From: Lantana camara
Lineage: Eukaryota > Streptophyta > Magnoliopsida > Lamiales > Verbenaceae
Assembly: GCA_037501455.1 (NCBI GenBank)
Contig: CM074856.1
Span: 44,669,001 to 44,733,000 of the forward strand
Direction of reading: 5' to 3'
Length of the DNA: 64,000 bases
Shown: positions 58,896-64,000 of the stretch, in pieces
Layout of the letters: every line of letters begins with the position of its first letter
How positions within the stretch are numbered: position 1 is the stretch's first letter
Notes under the pieces: model-generated
Seen by the model: only the letters and a program-made list of their open reading frames with translations
The model's database searches: none
Told to the model about the DNA's origin: nothing
Translations under genes and position numbers: made by a program

Positions 58896-60829
58896 TGTTA
58901 GGAATAGTGCCCTAGAAAGCCGATTGTATATCCGCTTTGTACTTTTCCTTATTGTAATCACAGACAATCTTTGAATGAAATAACGAATTGAGGCAACACT
59001 TCTTTATATGCTCTTGTTTGGTATGCGTTTACTTTAGCTGTGCATGTATGAGAACTCCCCTAATCCTGATGACTTTAGTACTCTACCATTTAGGTGAAAT
59101 GGTTCATGAAACGAGCCCTATATCACATAAGTCATGATTAGTAAAATACTCCAAGCCGATGAGTCCTACAGACAGTGGGAGTGTCAACTTGACTCCTCTA
59201 AGACTTGCTTGTGGGATCACGCCCTTAAGAAGGACCACCTTGTTTCATGGAGGTGGAAAGTGTATAGTTGATACGTGCGTGATACATGAGGGTGCTTACT
59301 TTAATAAGTAAGTTCACTGAGGTGCCCCGTGTGAGAACATTCCTAAATGGGAAAGGAAGTTTCTATTTCAGGAAATGGAAACTTCCGGATTAGGAAATAT
59401 CTCACGAGTCATTGATGTGATTAATTGATCCTTAGACTTGAGGTTCCATGTTACTTTATGAGTTAACTCTGTAGTCTTTGGTATAAGCTTTAAAGGGTGT
59501 CGCCTTAGACAACTGATTCAAGGCTTATGCTGGGGCTGCACAAGTGATTCATGAAAGTGAATGAGAATCAAGAAAGGACCTACACTTGCATTTGCAAGGT
59601 GATCTCTTATTGTGTAAGTCATTCATATGCCATATGGAGTCCTTGGCCAAGGCAGTAGATCAAGACATCAAGAAAAGGGTTTCTTGGATTGAGATCAAAT
59701 GGATATGAAATGCACTTAGCTTTAAGACCAGATTATTAGGGTTCTGATTATTCCCTTGCCCTAGATCTTGGTTGAGAGATAGTAAGTAGGAGGATTGTAT
59801 CTCACATGAATCAATGACTTAAAGGTTCTGTCGAATCCGAACATTCCAATTCAGCTAGGGGTTAAACACCTGTTGCTAGACTATGGTCGTTTAATCTGTG
59901 GACTGATTAATTAATTAGTGAATTAATTAATTGGGGTCACTGCTAATTGAATTGAGAACCTAGAGGGTCACACACAACAACTTGGTTACATGAGTTGAGG
60001 CTTAAAAATGATTAAACGAGTTAATCGAGCCTAAGGGGTTCCACACGTGTGAAATCACACGTGTGGCTCACGTGATTGGACACGTGTCATTAAGACACGT
60101 GTGCCACACGTGATTATGTGATGTTAAATAATTAATGTGTTAATTATTTAATAGACTTTGGTTTAATTTTGAATTAAAAAGAAAGTCTAATTTTGGAGAA
60201 AATAATCTAGTTAATTAATTATGAATTAATTAATTAGATAAAAATAAGTTATTTATTTTATAATAAATAAAGTATAAAATTATCCAAAAATAGTTTGGAT
60301 ATTTTTAGCTCTCTTAAAAGTTGACTTGAATTAGAATTCAAAGTCAAAGTTAGAAAATACTTGATGATCAAGTAATAGGAGAGAGGGACCAAAATCCTAG
60401 CCCATAAAGGACTAGGAATTTCGGCAACCCCCTCCCTATAAATAGGGGAGCTCGAGCTCCTTATGGGGCTAATTGACAATTCTTGGTTCATGTGTTGAAC
60501 ACCTTCCTTTCTCCAAGATTAAATTAAACCCTAGGTTAAGCCTAAACACTAACTAGAGAACTAGCATCCTTACTAGTTAGATTGTGATCAAGTTGGTGGA
60601 CTTTCTCTAGAGACTTCAAGTTAGAAGTTTGAAGATTCGAGCTTTACCAAGGAGAGGGGATCAAGCCGCGAGAAGAGCGTTCTTGGGTGGCTTGAAACGC
60701 TTCAAGAAAGAATAAAAGAAAAGTAAGTTTTCTATCTTTACGAATTTGGTTACACGATTGCGAGTTCAAGGTCCTTTTGTTGGGAAAATTTTTTAAATTC
60801 CGCTGCTTTCTGATTCGTGTTTTCCAACA
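58896..60829 (+). repeat. 5' LTR of Copia B
   Basis: TGTTAGGAATAGTG..TTTTCCAACA, 1934 bases, matching the Copia A LTRs in reverse. TATA box CTATAAATAG at 60436-60445; repeated CACACGTGT words at about 60043-60112 resemble G-box-type sites. Confidence 0.9.
60436..60445 (+). promoter_or_regulatory. TATA box of the Copia B LTR
   Basis: CTATAAATAG about 395 bases before the LTR end. The equivalent in Copia A reads TATATAA on the - strand. Confidence 0.65.
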
Positions 60830-60831
60830 AG

Positions 60832-60844
60832 TGGTATCAGAGCC
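60832..60844 (+). other. Primer binding site of Copia B
   Basis: TGGTATCAGAGCC, a full match to the usual initiator tRNA-Met site, two bases after the LTR. Confidence 0.9.
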
Positions 60845-61084
60845 ACCTCGTTAATCGTGTTTCTGATTCGTCTCAATTATACTGAATTTGGTAGAAATTC
60901 TTAGGCTTGATGCGATTGAGTATTTGTAATTGTTTTAGAAAGCCTGAATTACGAAACTGTATTTTTTCCTGAAAGTTTCTGAAAATTGGTTTTTATAAAA
61001 TTTTAATTTTGGAAAACAATTTTAGATTTGAAACTGTATAAACTGTTTTTGGATTTCTTGGATTGGTTTTGTTTTTGAACGAAA

Positions 61085-61440
61085 ACACGAAACGAAAACC
61101 CAGATCGCGACGAACACGCGAAACCCCGCGCGCGAAGGCGTCGCGCGCGCGGGCTTCTCGCGCACCGCCCGCCTGACCTAAGCGTGCGCAGGGCATCCGC
61201 CCAGGCCTGGCCGGGACAGACCGGCCAGCCGTCCAGCTCCTCCCGCACGCCTGTGCGGGAGCTGCGCGCCCGCCCAGGGCGGCCGAGACTGGCCGCCCAC
61301 CCCGCCCGCATGCTTGCGGGAAAGCCGCGCGCACTCGCGCGGCCTTGGCCACGCGCTGTGCGCGCCTGTCGCGCGCGCCGCGTGCGTGCGGTCTTCTCCG
61401 CATACGGGTCCCATTTTCGCGATCCGGCCTTTTCGTGTTT
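61085..61440. other. G+C-rich island in the Copia B leader
   Basis: About 350 bases dominated by CGCGCG, GCCCGCC and GGCCGG words, with hairpins such as CCCGCACGCC..GTGCGGG and CCCGCATGCTTGCGGG. The flanks are A/T-rich leader. Long overlapping frames on both strands here (for example 61003-61458 and 61184-61513) come from the lack of A/T stops and are not genes. Confidence 0.75.
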
Positions 61441-62552
61441 CGTGCAATCCAGTCCCAATTTTATTTTAATTTTAAAATTTTATTTTTTGAATATTTATTT
61501 TAATTTTGAATAAAACTTAAAATTGGGATTTTTGAGAAATTGAAACAGTTTATATTTTGGGAAAATACATCTTGATAAAATTATTAATTTTTCATAAATT
61601 AATTGGAATTTTATTTGTTTTGGTAATTTGGGATTTATTGAAAACTTTTATAAATAAGACTCGCATCAAGTCGTGTTTTAGGTCATTAGGACTTGAAACG
61701 AGAATTTTAATTTATTGACTAAATTTAAATTCTCGCAAAAGCATGTTAGGTGATCATGGGTTTAGATCTATGTATGGTTTTAATTTACGCACATGGATGG
61801 TTTAAATTGGGGTTGGAGCCCTATAGTTGCGTTTTTCAATTGAGGTTGGAGCCTCACTTATGTGCGTACTGTTATGTGATTTATTATGTGGCTTTCCATA
61901 TTACTGTTTTTGAGGCCGGGGTATGCCCCGTGTAATTGTCTAAGGCCAATATGAAGATTGAGCCTTATTACTTTATGTCTTTTTCTTTTTATTGTAATTT
62001 GAGAGTAGAGATAGGTGGTGAGGTTTTATTTTCATTTTGGAGACAATGCACCCATGGAGTAAGATGGACCACATTCAAGTAACAAGGAGGCCATAAGTGA
62101 AGACCCCTCAAAATGTTAGGGAGGGGAATCTCAATTGTTAAAAGTAATAGAGATAGGGCTCGTATTTTGTTACCGCTTTCCCTTATGTGATTTGAACTGT
62201 TTATGTGGCATGTATGTTAGAACTTGTGATTGTGGAGTGGCTCCCACATATCACGCATAAGATAGGTAGAACCCATGATCATTACATGTTAGTATCATGC
62301 TAGGACATGTTATCTGTTTATGTGCTTGTTTGAAATGCATTTAAGTGTACTTGCATTAATCAAGACTAATAAAATTGGATAACATATATGTTGGTGAGGT
62401 CGAACCGGACAACTCTCCGGTTGATTCGAAAATTCCCATTAAATATTAAGCTAATTTCGAACAAATAGGTGTTTAATTCGAGATGCAAATTTTGAATTAA
62501 ATTCCTAGCATTCCATCAATAGGTTTTAAGTTTAGTAAGTAAAGCTAGTTAT

Positions 62553-62874
62553 TGTCCGCGAGTCGTGGGATAGCTAGTGGAGCTTATTAGTTCTTAGTTA
62601 CCTAATTGATCATTTTAAAATGATCAATATTTCATGGTCAATTTTAGCAAGGGCGATGTCCGCGAGTCGTGGGTCGTTCGAACTAAGTTTTGATCATGAT
62701 CTTATGATTGATGGGTCTAGCTTAACGCCTAAGTAAATATGGATGTCGCACGAGTCGTGGGTCCATATTGAAAGATAGGTGATGCAAAAACAATTACTAA
62801 GAGTTCTAAAGGTGTTAGAATTGGTAAGTTGTACCTACCTAGGGTTCTTACTTAGAATGTCCGCGAGTCGTGGG
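62553..62874 (+). repeat. Four copies of TGTCCGCGAGTCGTGGG in the Copia B leader
   Basis: 62553-62569, 62657-62673, 62744-62761 (TGTCGCACGAGTCGTGGG, one extra base) and 62858-62874. The third is framed by AATATGGA..TCCATATT, so it would sit in the loop of a hairpin. Confidence 0.8.
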
Positions 62875-63080
62875 TTCGAGGTAAAATGCCTAGGATCTTA
62901 GTACCCATTGGGAAACGTGTTCCTCTTAGATCTTTGGGAATTATAGATCTTTGAAAAACAGTGGGAGCTACAATAGATTAAAGACCTTATCTTTTGTATA
63001 TCGTTATAATTCAGCATGCTCACTAGTTCTCTGTATTACCATTTAGGTCGTAGATTCTGTGATTCTCTACGTGTTTTGAA

Positions 63081-64000
63081 ATGGCAACCAAAAACCCTCT
63101 TGTATCGATCCTCGAGTCAAACAAGTTGACTGGTCCCAACTATTCTGATTGGCTGAGGAATCTAAAAATCATTTTAGATTCTGAGAAGAGAACTTATGTT
63201 CTCTTCGAAGGGGAGCCTAGTCCCGAAGGGGAGGCTCCCACTCGGGCCGAGCGGGATGCGATTCAGAAGTGGAAGGATGATAATCTCCAAGCCCGTTGCC
63301 TTATGTTGGCTAACATGTCTCCAGACTTGCAAAGGCAACATGAGGCCATGGAATTTGCTTGGGAGATTTACGACCACTTAGAGCAACTTTACCGCCCTCA
63401 TGAACGTGTTACAAGGTATAACACTTCAAAGGAATTGTTCCACTTAAGAATGAGGGAAGGTTCAAGTGTCCATGAATATGGACTCAAGTTTCTTGCCCTT
63501 ACTGAGAAACTTGCTTCCATGGACATGCCACTGAAAGATGAGCTTTCAGTGGATTTGTTGCTAGCTTCGCTCCCACCATCATTCAACCCATTTGTCCTTA
63601 ACTTCAACATGAATCATGCTGGTGCTACCGTAGCTGAGCTGATTAGTCAGCTTGTGACTGCTGAAAGCACGATCAAGAAGGACAATAAGGTTTTGATGGT
63701 GAATGCTCCATCTTCCTCTTCTGGGCCTTCTAGAGGTAAGGGCAAGAAAGCCCAAAAGAAGAAGAAGAAACCCCTTAGGCCCACTGGTGGCATTTCGAAG
63801 GGGAAGGCCCAAAAGAAGAAGCGTGATCAGAAAGAGGATGTTTGCTTCCATTGTGGCAAAGCGGGACATTGGAGGAGAAACTGCCCAGAGTACAAGGCTA
63901 CTCTAAAGAAAGGTTTCTTTCTCGTTGAAGTAAATCTTTCTATTAATTCTAGTTCTTGGGTACTTGATACCGGTTGTGGAACTCATATCTGTAATGATGT
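63081..64000 (+). CDS. Copia B gag and start of protease (partial, open)
   Basis: The ATG at 63081 begins MATKNPLVSILESNK and the frame stays open for 306 codons to the window end. Residues about 1-200 are the copia gag region (TGPNYSDWLRNLKIIL near the start; LPPSFNPFVLNFNMNH in the middle). A lysine-rich stretch (KGKGKKAQKKKKK) precedes the zinc knuckle CFHCGKAGHWRRNC (63843-63884), and then comes the protease motif WVLDTGCGTHICND (63959-64000) with DTG intact. Compared with copy A it keeps the 10 bases whose loss shifts the frame there. Gag would form the cytoplasmic virus-like particle that holds the element RNA. Integrase, RT and RNase H should follow outside the window. Confidence 0.9.
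   Translation, partial: MATKNPLVSILESNKLTGPNYSDWLRNLKIILDSEKRTYVLFEGEPSPEGEAPTRAERDAIQKWKDDNLQARCLMLANMSPDLQRQHEAMEFAWEIYDHLEQLYRPHERVTRYNTSKELFHLRMREGSSVHEYGLKFLALTEKLASMDMPLKDELSVDLLLASLPPSFNPFVLNFNMNHAGATVAELISQLVTAESTIKKDNKVLMVNAPSSSSGPSRGKGKKAQKKKKKPLRPTGGISKGKAQKKKRDQKEDVCFHCGKAGHWRRNCPEYKATLKKGFFLVEVNLSINSSSWVLDTGCGTHICND

Larger units (their letters stand above)
58896..64000 (+). mobile_element. Ty1-copia retrotransposon 'B' (5' part; runs off the window)
   Basis: 5' LTR 58896-60829, PBS 60832-60844, leader to 63080, gag from 63081 open to the window end. It belongs to the same family as Copia A but in opposite orientation. Unlike A it has an unmutated PBS and an unbroken gag, so it could be a recent or still functional copy. 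The 3' half is not visible. Confidence 0.88.

Noticed and set aside
61003..61513. Long overlapping frames in the G+C-rich island of Copia B
   Set aside because: Lack of stops follows from base composition; products are low-complexity Arg/Ala/Gly-rich in all frames and not matched in copy A.

Overview
The window is nuclear DNA of a flowering plant, probably a eudicot. It has spliced genes with GT..AG introns, a BELL-type (TALE) homeodomain gene, non-coding DNA that is about two-thirds A+T, and dense Ty1-copia, Ty3-gypsy, MULE and hAT elements. I saw no prokaryotic features, CRISPR array or tRNA gene. The species cannot be fixed from the sequence alone.

Layout. 1-5.0 kb: a non-autonomous Mutator-like element (602-4989, 9-bp target duplication) split by a solo chromovirus-type LTR (957-3940). 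5.0-11.1 kb: the only two host genes, convergent. One is a BTB/POZ-domain protein gene on the + strand (coding exons 6332-6370 and 6473-7780). The other is a BEL1-like homeobox gene close to BLH1 on the - strand (three coding exons, 8418-10302). 11.1-17.5 kb: intergenic DNA with at least five terminal-inverted-repeat elements and a LINE RNase H remnant.

17.58-64 kb: a nest of retrotransposons. The base layer is a decayed + strand Ty1-copia element (17581-34853). Its gag is split by a solo LTR (17922-21341) and by a - strand Copia element 'A' (21396-31534). Further along, the base element is cut by the LTR of another Ty3-gypsy element (34854-34974, resuming at 56914). That LTR is itself split by a Tat-lineage Ty3-gypsy element (34975-56908). 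The Tat element carries an antisense gene between its integrase and 3' LTR, and it is split by a chromodomain (Tekay-type) element (45760-55898). The outer LTR also holds a hAT-type MITE (57711-58545) and breaks off at about 58786 against a scrap of Copia RNase H. A second, better preserved copy of the Copia A family, 'B', starts at 58896 on the + strand and runs off the end with an open gag-protease frame. Most boundaries are supported by matching TG..CA ends and target-site duplications: GCGGC, AGCCA, CACAT, ATGTG, TCCTA.

How the parts relate. The retroelements supply gag, protease, integrase, reverse transcriptase and RNase H for their own copying, but all except the partial Copia B carry stops, frameshifts or lost active sites. 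LTR divergence judged by eye fits the nesting order: Tat LTRs differ by roughly 4-5%, the Tekay LTRs inside it by roughly 1%. The points most worth a second look are the antisense gene of the Tat element with a Tekay insertion beside its predicted TATA box, the different palindrome arrays in three chromovirus-type LTRs, and the Copia A/B leader with its GC-rich variable island and four-fold repeated 17-base motif.
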